The notes below the pieces were generated by a model. The model worked only from the letters and a program-made list of their open reading frames with translations. It had not been told where the DNA came from and searched no databases. From assembly GCA_938001865.1 (NCBI GenBank), contig CALLAW010000015.1:1-36259 (forward strand): 36,259 nt of DNA, written 5' to 3'. The translations under genes and the position numbers were made by a program. The stretch's first letter is position 1. Each line of letters opens with the position of its first letter. The DNA comes from an uncultured Saprospiraceae bacterium (GTDB lineage: Bacteria > Bacteroidota > Bacteroidia > Chitinophagales > Saprospiraceae). Shown here piece by piece: positions 15,933 to 24,535 of this stretch.

Positions 15933-17685
15933 CCTTCAATAAATGTCTGAATAAAAATGTAGAATATGGAGGATTAGGCCAAGAAGTGATACTGCTATCA
16001 TCTAAGGTAGCATACTCCATCATATTGAAATCCCTACTGCGAAATCCTGCATCCAAGTCAAATAATATCCACCTCCACTTTCCACTTGGCTTTTGCCGCC
16101 AAACTTTAATATTATTCGCTGGCCAATCAGAGTTACTAAAGAACATCTCAGCAATGTAGTAGTCAATGAAATTTTCGATTTCAATCTGTTGTCTTACTAC
16201 ATCATAATTGGCTGAGATCGACAAGTCATTACCAGTGATAAAATCTATCATATTATCATAATCAAGATTAGTCCATTTCTTAATCTCTACATCGTCATCA
16301 TCGATCTCAAAATTGGAAGCCAAGTAGTGCTTATCTACCCTCTCTCTGAGTGTATGGATTCCCCAATACTCACCATTAATATATACGATTACTGGTCTGA
16401 AATCTTGATACTCAAGTTCCATATCACTACAAATATCCTGCGCTAGAGCATCTTTTATCATCGTTTCTTTACCCCAATCACCCATTGTAGTTCGAAGCAC
16501 AAAACGTTTGTATTCATCTTCATCCCTTTGAGGCAAGAGTGGATAGTCAAATGAATTTTTCCCATACTCAGACCTTGCATAGAGACGCAATGACTTCTGG
16601 GCAGCCTGCCTTGTCTTACCTCCGTGGATTCGAATACCTGCATCTTGGCTAAATCCAACCTCACCATCCTCCTCAAAGTAAGTAATGTGTACATCTCGTT
16701 CCCAATCATCTCCTTTCTCAAAATAATTACCTGTCCATTCAGGATTGTTTGCATCGTAATGCACCCCAGGTACATAGATACCATCCTCTTCATTAAAAAG
16801 ATTATCTCCTTGTGTTACTAAAGAGATAACTGGTAAGGTATACTTCGCCGACAGATCAGGATCGACAAAGTAAGTCTGAGTATAGATAGGACTCGTCAGT
16901 TCACCATTCTTATATGAAGCACATCTTAAAATTGAAGCTTTATGTAAGTTTTCGTTTGGTGAGACCCAAGCATGAAAGCTGATTAGGTCTTGATTCGGAG
17001 ATGACTTGATTTCCGAAAAGAAGTTTGGATCGTTAATCCTTTCCCTGATTACTATGCTCTCATTGAACACTGCAGATTCCGGTGTAGGGATGTCACCATT
17101 TAAGGTATAGAATATCGTATCTGTTAAGAAGGGTGAAACAACCAACTCAAAATCAGAATCATAAAATCCCTCTTGATGTGAAAAAGAGAACGGATTCGCT
17201 AGATTATTAGTCGACTCAGGACTTGATTGAGGTGTCTTTACCCAATTTCCACTCCCATCTGGCAATCTGATATATGCTTGATTTACATTTAAGGAAACTG
17301 AGGCAACTTGATCAATTACCTGTCCAGATTTAGATAAGAACAACTCTTCTCCGGCTGAATCAATCTTAAAGTTTGTGTGCAATTCAATTGGACTAACTTT
17401 ATCCTTGCCAGATGCAAATACCAACAAGTAATCCAATGGAGCTAATATTTGATCCGGGAAACTCCACTTACCAAGCAAATCACCATCATCTGAAAGACAA
17501 TATTCACTGAGATTGATTGAAAATTGACTCCTATTAAAGATCTCTATGTAGTCGTTGTAATCTTCATCTTCGTCTGCAACCCTTGATTCATTGTCTGACA
17601 TAAATTCATTGATGACGAGAGACTGTCCCGTAGCATGACTCATAAGGAAACAGAATAGAATAATTGGAGTCAATGTTATTTTCAT
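15928..17685 (-). pseudogene. Secreted lamin-tail/CotH-kinase-like protein, frameshifted before its sorting domain
   Basis: The ATG at 17685 opens on a signal peptide (MKITLTPIILFCFLMSHATGQ); an upstream ATG at 17757 would add 24 non-leader residues. Domains in order: lamin-tail domain (~22-130; LVINEFMSDNE, DYIEIFNRS), chitobiase-like segment (~175-210; FYTLNGDIPTPES) and CotH kinase-like domain (~280-575), with GIRIHGGKTRQAAQKSLRL, NGEYWGIHTLRERVD, NNIKVWRQ and WRWILFDLDAGF. CotH proteins are atypical protein kinases in Bacillus; the Bacteroidota secreted versions are largely uncharacterised. The frame ends at TGA 15928-15930 after HLLKE, and the rest lies one nucleotide out of frame (about 15930-15936, AAGGAG). 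DNA here is more AT-rich than the flanking metabolic genes. Confidence 0.8.
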
Positions 17686-17757
17686 TTGAAATAAATCTCT
17701 TTTACACAAGTAATTGACTGAAATCCATAACGAATAATAAGCAAGATTTGATATCAA

Positions 17758-18082
17758 ACAGCCTCAAAGTTTGGACTATTCTTAAGGGTGTTATGCTAAA
17801 TAGAGTAGGTAATTGAATTTCAGTTTACCGCAAAGATCGCTTGTTACCATCAGTTCTCCACTTCACTTCTTATGTGTTGGGTGACATATTAGACCAACAA
17901 CACCAAAATCTCGAAAATCTCATCCTATTTTTACGGTCTTATTCAGATATGGCAAACATAGATGACAAATTATCGTTATAACCGTATCCTACAAAATTTT
18001 AAAAAACGATATATTCACTTCGATTCACAATTAGGACTGCCTAATTCTCATCGGACGGATATGACTCAATAACAAAATTGCA
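17758..18082. other. 325-bp gene-free region upstream of the acyl-CoA dehydrogenase
   Basis: No coding remnant or RNA gene is recognisable on either strand. The right end holds the inverted repeat at 18029-18046, described separately. The start of the CotH gene's own leader lies at the left edge. Confidence 0.5.
18029..18046. promoter_or_regulatory. Inverted repeat, candidate operator of the acyl-CoA dehydrogenase operon
   Basis: AATTAGG-ACTG-CCTAATT has perfect 7-bp arms and lies 36 bp before ATG 18083. Its position fits an operator for a TetR/MarR-type repressor of acyl-CoA or branched-chain metabolism. It could also form a small hairpin in the leader RNA. No regulator gene is adjacent. 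Confidence 0.45.
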
Positions 18083-19249
18083 ATGCACAAACACCTTTTC
18101 ACAGAAGAACATCAGATGTTTAGAGAATCTTTAAGAGAGTTTCTCAAAACAGAAGTAACACCATACATCGACGAATGGGAAGCCTCAGGTACTATTCCAA
18201 AGGAGATTTGGCCAAAATTTGGAGAGATGGGATTTCTTGGTGTACATTATCCAGAGGAATATGGAGGGATGAATCTAGACATCTTCTACACCATCATCTT
18301 GTTAGAAGAGTTGCAGTGTATCAATTCTGGAGGATTTGCGGCAGCGATCTGGGCACACTGCTACCTCGCGATGACACACCTCAACAAGGAAGGCAGTGAA
18401 GAAATCAAGCAATCATACCTTAGAGAAAGTATCAACGGTACCAAAGTAGGTTGTCTGTGTATCACTGAACCATATGGTGGATCAGATGTAGGAGCAATGC
18501 GGACGACTGCAGTCAAAGATGGTGATCATTATGTACTGAATGGCAGCAAGACATTTATCACTAATGGTGTCTACTCAGACTATCTCGTGGTCGTAGCCAA
18601 AATGCCAGAACTAGAGAACCCAAAGGCAATGGGAATCTTTCTCGTCGATAGAGATACTCCAGGAGTGAGTGCTAGCAAATTAGACAAACTTGGATGGAGA
18701 GCATCTGATACAGGAGAGATAGCATTTGATAACGTCAAGATCCCAAGCAGTCATCTCATGGGAGAGCCTGGTAAAGGATTCTACTATGTGATGCAACACT
18801 TTGCTCTTGAGAGACTCATCATGGGAGTCAATGCTCATGCGAGAGCGGAGTATGCACTCAAGTATACCCTACAGTACATGACTGAGAGGATGGCATTTGG
18901 CAAGACGCTTGACCGATTCCAAGTATTGAGACACAAGATCGCTGACCTGATGACAGAGGTAGAGATCGTCAAGACATTCTCATATCAAGTAGCCAAGAAT
19001 CTCCAAGATGGAGTCTATGTCGTCAAGGAAGCATGTATGTCTAAGCTCCAAGCAACACGAGTCTCAGACAATGTCATGTATGAGTGCCTTCAACTCTTGG
19101 GTGGCTATGGCTACATGGAGGAGTATCCCCTAGCACGGATGTTTAGGGATAGTCGCCTCGGTCCGATCGGTGGTGGTACATCAGAGATACTCAAGGAGAT
19201 CATCGCCAAGATGGTAGTAGATAAGAAATCTTATAAGACAGAAGTCTAA
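18083..19249 (+). CDS. Acyl-CoA dehydrogenase (isovaleryl-CoA/long-chain type)
   Basis: A 388-residue FAD flavoprotein oxidising acyl-CoA to the trans-2-enoyl-CoA. Family signatures include CITEPYGGSDVGAM (FAD/substrate contact), GSKTFITNG, LLGGYGYMEEYPLARMFRD and GPIGGGTSEI. The catalytic base appears to be E243 (FALERLIMG), the position used by isovaleryl-CoA and long-chain enzymes. The MCAD/SCAD position near the C-terminus carries Gly. Pairing with an HMG-CoA-lyase-like gene downstream suggests leucine catabolism, with isovaleryl-CoA as substrate. Its stop TAA overlaps an ATG (TAATG) of a 15-codon mini-ORF. Confidence 0.88.
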   Translation: MHKHLFTEEHQMFRESLREFLKTEVTPYIDEWEASGTIPKEIWPKFGEMGFLGVHYPEEYGGMNLDIFYTIILLEELQCINSGGFAAAIWAHCYLAMTHLNKEGSEEIKQSYLRESINGTKVGCLCITEPYGGSDVGAMRTTAVKDGDHYVLNGSKTFITNGVYSDYLVVVAKMPELENPKAMGIFLVDRDTPGVSASKLDKLGWRASDTGEIAFDNVKIPSSHLMGEPGKGFYYVMQHFALERLIMGVNAHARAEYALKYTLQYMTERMAFGKTLDRFQVLRHKIADLMTEVEIVKTFSYQVAKNLQDGVYVVKEACMSKLQATRVSDNVMYECLQLLGGYGYMEEYPLARMFRDSRLGPIGGGTSEILKEIIAKMVVDKKSYKTEV

Positions 19250-19296
19250 TGCTTAACAAAAAAATAGAGACTTTTCAATCTCAACAGAGACATTGA
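19249..19296 (+). other. 15-codon mini-ORF bridging the dehydrogenase and lyase genes
   Basis: The ATG at 19249-19251 overlaps the dehydrogenase stop (TAATG). The ORF encodes MLNKKIETFQSQQRH and its TGA (19294-19296) overlaps the TTG start of the lyase (TTGA). The double overlap would allow ribosomes to pass from gene to gene. Alternatively it is the original N-terminus of the lyase, separated by an indel. Confidence 0.4.
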
Positions 19297-20147
19297 CTCA
19301 GCTCAAACTCATAGAATGTCCACGTGATGCGATGCAAGGCATCAAAGACTTCATCCCTACTGAAGTAAAGGCAACATATATCTCTACCCTACTCAAGGTG
19401 GGATTTGATACGATAGATATCGGTAGCTTCGTCTCACCCAAGGCGATCCCCCAGATGAGAGATACCGCCGAATTGCTCAAGTCACTTGACCTCACGCAGA
19501 CCCAATCCAAGCTCCTTACTATCGTGGCTAATGCTCGAGGAGCTAAGGCAGCGATGGAATTTGAAGAGATTGATTATCTCGGCTATCCATTCTCCATCTC
19601 TGAGACATTCCAGATGCGTAATACCAATGCCTCAATAGAGGAGTCCATGGATCGTGTAGCAGATATCCAATCACAAGCCATCAAGAATGGTAAGTCGATG
19701 GTACTCTATATCTCGATGGGATTTGGCAATCCATATGGAGACGAATGGAATGTAGAGATCGTCGAAAAGTATGTCAGCCAACTCTACTCGATGGGCATCA
19801 AGACATTCTCTCTCAGCGATACGATTGGCGTCTCTACACCGGAAAGTATCTCTTACCTCTTCAGTAACTTGATTCCTTCATTTCCTGATGTAGAGTTTGG
19901 TGCTCACCTCCACACGACTCCAGATAAGTGGGAGGAGAAGGTCCATACCGCTTACGCAAATGGCTGTAGGCGTTTCGATGGAGCAATCAAAGGATATGGA
20001 GGCTGCCCGATGGCCAAGGATGATCTCACAGGCAATATGCCTACTGAACAGATGCTGCACTACTTCCATACACATCAAATCGAGACAGGATTAGATATGG
20101 ATGCTTTCGCTAAAAGCATGAAGTCTTCAGATCTGATATTTCACTAA
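19293..20147 (+). CDS. Hydroxymethylglutaryl-CoA lyase-like aldolase
   Basis: A 284-residue HMGL-like TIM barrel cleaving 3-hydroxy-3-methylglutaryl-CoA (or a related acyl-CoA) to acetyl-CoA and acetoacetate. The start ECPRDAMQG contains the catalytic R11 and metal ligand D12. Metal ligands H205 and H207 lie in GAHLHTTPDKW. The catalytic Cys is C238 in KGYGGCPMAKDDLTGNMPTE, close to the family's GGCP.A...GN..TE signature. The only usable start is a TTG at 19293; upstream in frame there is a stop at 19254 and no ATG/GTG. It forms an operon with the acyl-CoA dehydrogenase 43 bp upstream, suggesting leucine breakdown. Confidence 0.86.
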   Translation: MTQLKLIECPRDAMQGIKDFIPTEVKATYISTLLKVGFDTIDIGSFVSPKAIPQMRDTAELLKSLDLTQTQSKLLTIVANARGAKAAMEFEEIDYLGYPFSISETFQMRNTNASIEESMDRVADIQSQAIKNGKSMVLYISMGFGNPYGDEWNVEIVEKYVSQLYSMGIKTFSLSDTIGVSTPESISYLFSNLIPSFPDVEFGAHLHTTPDKWEEKVHTAYANGCRRFDGAIKGYGGCPMAKDDLTGNMPTEQMLHYFHTHQIETGLDMDAFAKSMKSSDLIFH

Positions 20148-20324
20148 GTATCCACATCGCAGACACTCTGATAACTCGATCAGGTCTCAACTCCATGACA
20201 CATCTCTATTTGACGATGGTGAGAGACATCTTTTTTTACCTATTGGAATCCCACAGAAGTAACATTGAGATAACAAAAGATTTTTTAGTTTTACACTTTA
20301 CTTTTAAGTCTTGAACCAACCTTA

Positions 20325-22124
20325 ATGAACAAGTCTTCTATCATACCAGTAAGCTTAATACTGGTAGTTCTTCTCCTCCTACCTACATTAGCCTATGCAG
20401 GCAGTGACGCTTCGACATTCGGAGTATGGACCATCCTCAATATCGCAGGGTCGCTTGCATTCTTCATCTTCGGTATGAAGATGATGAGTGAAGGCATCCA
20501 GAGAGCTGCAGGATCTCAGATGAGAAGAATACTCCGTAGCATGACTAAGAATAGGTACCTAGGAGTATTTACAGGATTCCTTATTACAGCACTTGTCCAA
20601 TCGTCTTCAGCTACAACAGTGATGACCGTCTCATTTGTCAATGCTGGGATCATCTCACTTGTAGAGTCAGCTGGTGTCATGATGGGTGCCAATATCGGTA
20701 CGACAGTGACTGGATGGATCATTGCAGTGCTTGGGTTCAAGGTCAAGTTGAGTGCATACTCTATCCCACTCTTTGCTATCGGAGTACCGATGCTGTTTTC
20801 CAAAGAAGGTCGACAAAGACATTGGGGAGAATTTTTGATTGGATTTGCCATCTTATTTTTGGGTCTCTCTTACTTGAAAGGATCAGTACCAGATCTTGGA
20901 GGCGAAGCACTTGCATTTATTGAGGGATGGTCTAATTATGGAATCTTCTCTAGGATCCTCTTCGTCATGATAGGAGCCCTAGTGACAGTCTTAGTCCAGT
21001 CATCAACAGCAGCGATGGCTATCACACTGACCCTCTTGTATGCTGGTTGGTTGCCATTAGACGTCGCAGCAGCCATGGTACTCGGGGAGAATATTGGGAC
21101 GACAATCACCGCAGAAGTAGCCTCCATGATAGGTAATACACAAGCCAAGAGATCTGCACGTATTCACTCACTCTTCAATGTCATCGGTGTCATATGGATG
21201 GTAATATTGTTGCCTAAGTGGATAGATTTTCTCTCTGTATTTGTCGAGAACTTTACGGGATTATTTGAGAGTAATGCCAAGCTAGACACTGCAGACTTGA
21301 GTGCTACTAATACCATGAATACTTATATCCTTGCAGCGTTCCATACGACATTCAACATTCTCAATGTTACCTTGCTCATTGGATTCGTACCTTGGTTGAT
21401 CAGGATGTCGATCAAGACAGTCCCCGATAAGGCAGGTGATGATAGTATAGACAAGTTGAAGTTTATCAATTCTGCTAACCGGACACCAGAGTTAGCAACT
21501 GTAGAACTCCAACAGGAAGTAGCTAGGTACGGTGAGATCACTACTCGGATGCTGGGATTCAGTCGGACGTTACTCAATACTACTGACGACAAAGAGAAGC
21601 TAAGTCTCATCGCCAAGCTCAAAAAGTATGAGGAGATCACTGACAAATTCGAAGAGGAGATTACTGACTACATTACCAATCTGTCTGACAAAGAAATGAC
21701 GCATAAGACAAGCATCAGACTGAGAAGTTTCTTCAATATCTGTAATGATATGGAAAGGATCGGTGATATATTCTATCAATTCGCTAAGACGATGGAAAGC
21801 AAAATCAATAGAAAAATCTACTTCACTCCAGAACAGCGAAATCAACTCAATGATCTATTGAATATCGTAGAACGATCATTTGAAGAGATGAACCACAACC
21901 TCAATCTCTCAAGCTACGAGTCAGCTAGTCTTACCAAATGCTATCATCTAGAAGACGAAACCAACATCCAGCGGAATGCGATGCGGAAGTTCAATCAAGA
22001 CAATATAGGTAAGGGAGATTACGACGTCAATGCCGCCATGGTGTTCACCAATATGTTTTCGTCACTGGAGAGGATAGGTGATCACATCGTCAACATCAAC
22101 GAGTCTGTGGCTGGAGAGATCTAA
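20325..22124 (+). CDS. Na+/phosphate cotransporter (NptA/YjbB family) with PhoU-like C-terminal domain
   Basis: A 599-residue inner-membrane protein. After a signal-like first segment, two inverted Na/Pi-cotransporter repeats carry the hallmark motifs QSSSATT (92-98) and QSSTAAM (~225), each followed by GANIGTT or GENIGTT. About eight hydrophobic segments end near residue 355. Residues ~380-599 are a helical PhoU-like domain (MLGFSRTLLNTTDDKEK, NDMERIGDIFYQFAKTMES, SLERIGDHIVNINESV). It likely moves phosphate together with Na+. TACTTTTA at 20299-20306 is a one-mismatch -7 box. It is probably monocistronic. Confidence 0.9.
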   Translation: MNKSSIIPVSLILVVLLLLPTLAYAGSDASTFGVWTILNIAGSLAFFIFGMKMMSEGIQRAAGSQMRRILRSMTKNRYLGVFTGFLITALVQSSSATTVMTVSFVNAGIISLVESAGVMMGANIGTTVTGWIIAVLGFKVKLSAYSIPLFAIGVPMLFSKEGRQRHWGEFLIGFAILFLGLSYLKGSVPDLGGEALAFIEGWSNYGIFSRILFVMIGALVTVLVQSSTAAMAITLTLLYAGWLPLDVAAAMVLGENIGTTITAEVASMIGNTQAKRSARIHSLFNVIGVIWMVILLPKWIDFLSVFVENFTGLFESNAKLDTADLSATNTMNTYILAAFHTTFNILNVTLLIGFVPWLIRMSIKTVPDKAGDDSIDKLKFINSANRTPELATVELQQEVARYGEITTRMLGFSRTLLNTTDDKEKLSLIAKLKKYEEITDKFEEEITDYITNLSDKEMTHKTSIRLRSFFNICNDMERIGDIFYQFAKTMESKINRKIYFTPEQRNQLNDLLNIVERSFEEMNHNLNLSSYESASLTKCYHLEDETNIQRNAMRKFNQDNIGKGDYDVNAAMVFTNMFSSLERIGDHIVNINESVAGEI

Positions 22125-22201
22125 TGGGCATGAGAAGCTCTCGTACGAGACCATTCTTATCGCTACCTTTATGACTTCAACTCTCAACCAATACTTATTC
22201 C

Positions 22202-22858
22202 ATGCCGAATACGACATACTTACCGATGTTTCCATTAGAGATCGTCACATATCCTACAGTTGGGCTCAATCTGCACATCTTTGAAGAGCGGTATCGCAAT
22301 CTAATCGCTGATGCAAACAATACTGGAATCAACTTCGGTATCGTACCTGTGCTAGAGAATGGTCAGCTGCAAGAGGTCGGGACTGAGATGAAGCTCATTG
22401 GCATCGAGAAGTCTTATGACGATGGGAGACTTGACATCAAGACAATGGGTGTCCGCAGATTTAGGATCAACTCATATCATCATCTGTATGATGGCAAACT
22501 CTATGACTCAGCTAATGTAGACTACCTTGTCACGAGCTACGAAGCCGATCCTGAGCTCTATCAGGTCATCACCAATCAAATCCAAATGCTCTTTGATATC
22601 TTTGCCATCGATAAGACACTCCCGCATATCGATGAGACACTAACCACATATCAGCTAGTCCCTCATGCAGCCCTCAATATCGAACAAGAGATCCAATTCA
22701 TCAAATTGGACAAAGAGCTTGAGAGACAACTCTTCATCGTAGAGCACCTCAATGACTTCATCCCCAAGGCCAAAGAAATGGAAGAAATGAGAGTCAAAGT
22801 CCAGCTAAATGGGCACTTCAGAAACCTTCTCCCCCCAGATCTCAAAGAGTATCCATAG
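22202..22858 (+). CDS. Lon protease substrate-binding (LON/PUA-like) domain protein
   Basis: A 218-residue stand-alone Lon N-terminal domain. It begins YLPMFPLEIVTYPTVGLNLHIFEERYRNLI, matching the start of Lon (P.FPL...V.FPG..LPLHIFE.RYR), and continues with FGIVPV, KLIGIEKSYDDGRLDIKTMGVRRFRI. The C-terminal part is helical and charged. There is no AAA+ or Ser-Lys protease domain, so it cannot degrade proteins itself. Such proteins are common in bacteria and poorly understood; a role in substrate binding or protein interaction is inferred. Confidence 0.85.
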   Translation: MPNTTYLPMFPLEIVTYPTVGLNLHIFEERYRNLIADANNTGINFGIVPVLENGQLQEVGTEMKLIGIEKSYDDGRLDIKTMGVRRFRINSYHHLYDGKLYDSANVDYLVTSYEADPELYQVITNQIQMLFDIFAIDKTLPHIDETLTTYQLVPHAALNIEQEIQFIKLDKELERQLFIVEHLNDFIPKAKEMEEMRVKVQLNGHFRNLLPPDLKEYP

Positions 22859-23023
22859 GACGATCATTATCCATCTCCAAGACTGCGTACTCCCCCCAAC
22901 ATTTGCATATAGCGACAGACTAGAGTGAGAGAGAGATGTGATGGGATAAGACCTCAGATTATTGCACCTTATTACCACTAGAGTCAGCCTTAGTCTGTAG
23001 CTTAGTGTATCTAAGAGCACGCT

Positions 23024-23938
23024 ATGGATATCAAAGAAATACTCAACTCACTCCACACTAAGATCAAATCTCTACCACACCAAGGTGAGCAGGCAACCTA
23101 TATACCCGAATTACTGACGGTGGATGCAGATAGATTTGGAGTATATGTAGCGAATCTTGACCTCACTGGTATCGGTGTAGGCGACTATGAACAGGCATTC
23201 TCTATCCAGAGTATTGCTAAGGTCTTATCAGTGAGTCTTGCCTATCAGTTATGCGGGGAATCGATCTGGTCGCGAGTCGGCGTGGAGCCATCTGGCACAG
23301 CATTCAACTCACTCTTACAGCTAGAGGCTGACAATGGCATCCCCCGTAATCCATTTATCAACTCAGGTGCTATGGTCATCTGTGATATCTTGATTACTGC
23401 ATTGGATGACCCTAAGGAGGACTTTCTTACTTTCGTAAAAACAATCGCTAATAATCCTACACTCTCATACTCTACACAGATCGCAGAATCAGAAAAAGAA
23501 ATAGGCTATCGCAATATTGCCTTATGTAATCTCATCAAATCATTTGACAATCTGAATAATGAACCAGATGAAGTCTTAGACTTTTACTTCAACCTATGCT
23601 CATTGGAAATGTCTTGTGAGGCTGTTGCTAAGCTCTTCTTGTACCTTGCTAATAATGGCACTTGTCCTATCAGCGGCACCGATGTGCTGACTCTCAGTCA
23701 ATCTAAGCGAATCAATGCACTCATGCAGACATGTGGATTCTATGATGAGTCGGGAGAGTTTAGCTTCAAGGTAGGACTACCAGGTAAGAGTGGTGTAGGT
23801 GGAGGTATCGTGGCGATTCATCCAGATCAGTATGCGATCGTAGTATGGAGTCCAAGGCTCAATGCCAAAGGCAATAGCTACAAGGGGATGCTATTCCTTG
23901 AGGAATTTACTTCATTAACAGAGCAATCCATATTTTGA
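23024..23938 (+). CDS. glsA: Glutaminase A
   Basis: A 304-residue serine-dependent beta-lactamase-fold glutaminase converting L-glutamine to glutamate and ammonia in the cytoplasm. The catalytic Ser63-x-x-Lys66 pair is in FSIQSIAKVL. Other family motifs are EPSGTAFNSL, NGIPRNPFINSGAM, IGYRNIALCNLI, MQTCGFYDESGEF and GLPGKSGVGGGIVA. Length matches the family (~305). The gene ends in TGA overlapping the TTG start of the uracil-DNA glycosylase-like gene by 4 nt, implying translational coupling. Confidence 0.94.
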   Translation: MDIKEILNSLHTKIKSLPHQGEQATYIPELLTVDADRFGVYVANLDLTGIGVGDYEQAFSIQSIAKVLSVSLAYQLCGESIWSRVGVEPSGTAFNSLLQLEADNGIPRNPFINSGAMVICDILITALDDPKEDFLTFVKTIANNPTLSYSTQIAESEKEIGYRNIALCNLIKSFDNLNNEPDEVLDFYFNLCSLEMSCEAVAKLFLYLANNGTCPISGTDVLTLSQSKRINALMQTCGFYDESGEFSFKVGLPGKSGVGGGIVAIHPDQYAIVVWSPRLNAKGNSYKGMLFLEEFTSLTEQSIF

Positions 23939-24516
23939 AAGAGTTACCCTTACTAGATCAGATCAGAGCTTGCACAGTGTGCCAACCACATCTCCCACAT
24001 CAGGTGAGACCAGTACTCTCTTACTCGGCTCAGAGCAAGATTATCATCATCGGTCAAGCTCCAGGAGCTAGAGTGCAAGCGAGCGGTATACCTTGGCATG
24101 ACAAGAGTGGAATCAATCTCCGGAGATGGCTCGGTGTCAATGAAGAGCAATTCTATCATCCAGATAACTTTGCCATCCTTCCGATGGGATTTTGCTATCC
24201 AGGCAAAGGGAAGAGTGGAGATCTCCCTCCTCGTAAGGAGTGTGCCCCGCTCTGGCATGATCTCATCCTAGACCAAATCTCTAATCATAGACTCACTCTA
24301 CTGATAGGTACTTATGCTCAGAAGTACTATCTAGGACCACGAGCCAAGCGTAATCTTACTGCTACAGTGAGGCAATTTGAAGACTACCTACCGAGCACAA
24401 TCGTCCTTCCTCATCCTTCTCCTCGCAACTTCCATTGGATGAATAAAAATCCGTGGTTTGAGTTGGATCTCCTGCCGATACTCCAAGCCAAAGTAACTGA
24501 GGCGTTACAGGAGTAG
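23935..24516 (+). CDS. Uracil-DNA glycosylase superfamily protein (COG1573-like)
   Basis: A 193-residue protein with the two diagnostic UDG motifs: GQAPG (40-44, then SGIPW) and HPSPRN (160-165). The intervening MGFCYPGKGKSGDLPPRKECAPLWH is typical of one uncharacterised UDG-like branch. Only CTVC (13-16) remains of possible cluster cysteines at the N-terminus, so a [4Fe-4S] cluster as in family 4/5 enzymes is unlikely. The predicted role is uracil or damaged-base excision, but activity in this branch is not established. The start is TTG 23935, inside the glutaminase stop (TTGA). Confidence 0.85.
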   Translation: MKELPLLDQIRACTVCQPHLPHQVRPVLSYSAQSKIIIIGQAPGARVQASGIPWHDKSGINLRRWLGVNEEQFYHPDNFAILPMGFCYPGKGKSGDLPPRKECAPLWHDLILDQISNHRLTLLIGTYAQKYYLGPRAKRNLTATVRQFEDYLPSTIVLPHPSPRNFHWMNKNPWFELDLLPILQAKVTEALQE

Positions 24517-24535
24517 TCCTATTAGACACTGCACG

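Noticed and set aside
20215-20237. GATG...CATC followed by seven T, possible terminator after the lyase gene
   Set aside because: The stem is only 4 bp; too weak to call, although the T-run is suggestive.
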